Source: an uncultured Flavobacteriaceae bacterium
GTDB lineage: Bacteria > Bacteroidota > Bacteroidia > Flavobacteriales > Flavobacteriaceae
Length of the DNA: 64,000 nucleotides
NCBI GenBank assembly: GCA_913065125.1
Contig: CAJYAG010000002.1
Location: forward strand, 496,001-560,000
Reading direction: 5' to 3'
Below, one piece after another: positions 63,974 to 64,000 of the stretch. Numbering within the stretch: the first letter of the stretch is position 1; each line of letters begins with the position of its first letter. The notes under the pieces are model-generated. The model was not told the DNA's origin. It searched no databases and saw only the letters and a list, made by a program, of their open reading frames with translations. The translations under genes and the position numbers were made by a program.

Positions 63974-64000
63974 GTAGGTAGTTTTTTTATACTCGAACTA

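Larger units (their letters stand above)
44045..64000 (-). mobile_element. Integron-like gene-cassette array (distal part)
   Basis: Nineteen intact and one interrupted copy of a 123-127 bp site (starting AAC, ending GTT, folding into a hairpin) divide the region into twenty units, the last continuing beyond the window. Almost every unit has one gene or gene pair on the minus strand whose stop lies 8-26 bp from the site at its 3' end. Each unit's two ends are complementary to one another (GTT-N7-GTT at the low-coordinate end and its complement before AAC at the high end), as in integron cassettes where attC arms derive from the same circular molecule. No integrase or attI is in the window. The array continues past 64000. 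Alternative explanations (MITE family, unknown recombinase) are less consistent with the unit-specific ends. Confidence 0.82.

Overview
The window is low-GC DNA from a member of the Bacteroidota, most likely a marine Flavobacteriaceae of the Polaribacter/Tenacibaculum kind (genus is a guess). Supporting signs are -7 promoter boxes of the form TAnnTTTG, a type IX secretion sorting domain, TonB-dependent receptor with a carboxypeptidase-like N-terminal domain, an isolated atpD-atpC pair, DUF4292/EnvC gene order, an OmpA protein with thrombospondin-type-3 repeats, and M61 and S9 peptidases. I see no rRNA, tRNA, CRISPR array or integrase gene.

Bases 1-44,040 are ordinary chromosome: the end of a surface-polysaccharide locus (sugar transferase, glycosyltransferases), purD, a PhoR/PhoB-like two-component pair divergent from a TonB receptor and two exported proteins, an ABC-F ATPase, a TPR/DUF4292/EnvC operon, dprA, mfd, a metalloregulator-ZIP transporter operon with a perfect 14-bp inverted-repeat operator, a UvrD/RecB-like helicase-nuclease, kbl, an OmpA protein, atpDC, and several peptidases. 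Six clear intrinsic terminators and several promoters can be read from the sequence.

Bases 44,045-64,000 are different. About twenty sites of 123-127 bp recur every 0.15-2.4 kb. Each starts AAC and ends GTT, folds into a long imperfect hairpin, and separates one- or two-gene units that are unrelated to each other but read leftward (minus strand), with stop codons usually 8-16 bp from the next site. The two ends of each unit are complementary to each other and specific to that unit, not to the site: GTT-N7-GTT at one end, the complement at the other. This is the expected signature of integron gene cassettes with attC sites, with crossovers at the conserved GTT. I interpret the region as the distal part of a chromosomal cassette array (superintegron-like or an integrase-less CALIN). 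The integrase, if any, should lie beyond the right end because the genes read away from that side.

Cassette cargo is typical of a mobile reservoir: two Fic/Doc modules with DNA-binding partners (one with four helically phased operators), a DUF262 + HEPN pair resembling anti-phage systems, an HNH endonuclease, a putative metalloprotease, an HTH-membrane regulator, and many orphan lipoproteins, exported and membrane proteins. Two cassettes carry no gene: one is a nested hairpin and one is a five-fold 100-bp tandem repeat. One variant site appears to be split by an 819-bp element with perfect 18-bp inverted ends and two small genes, one with an HEPN-like RX4H motif.
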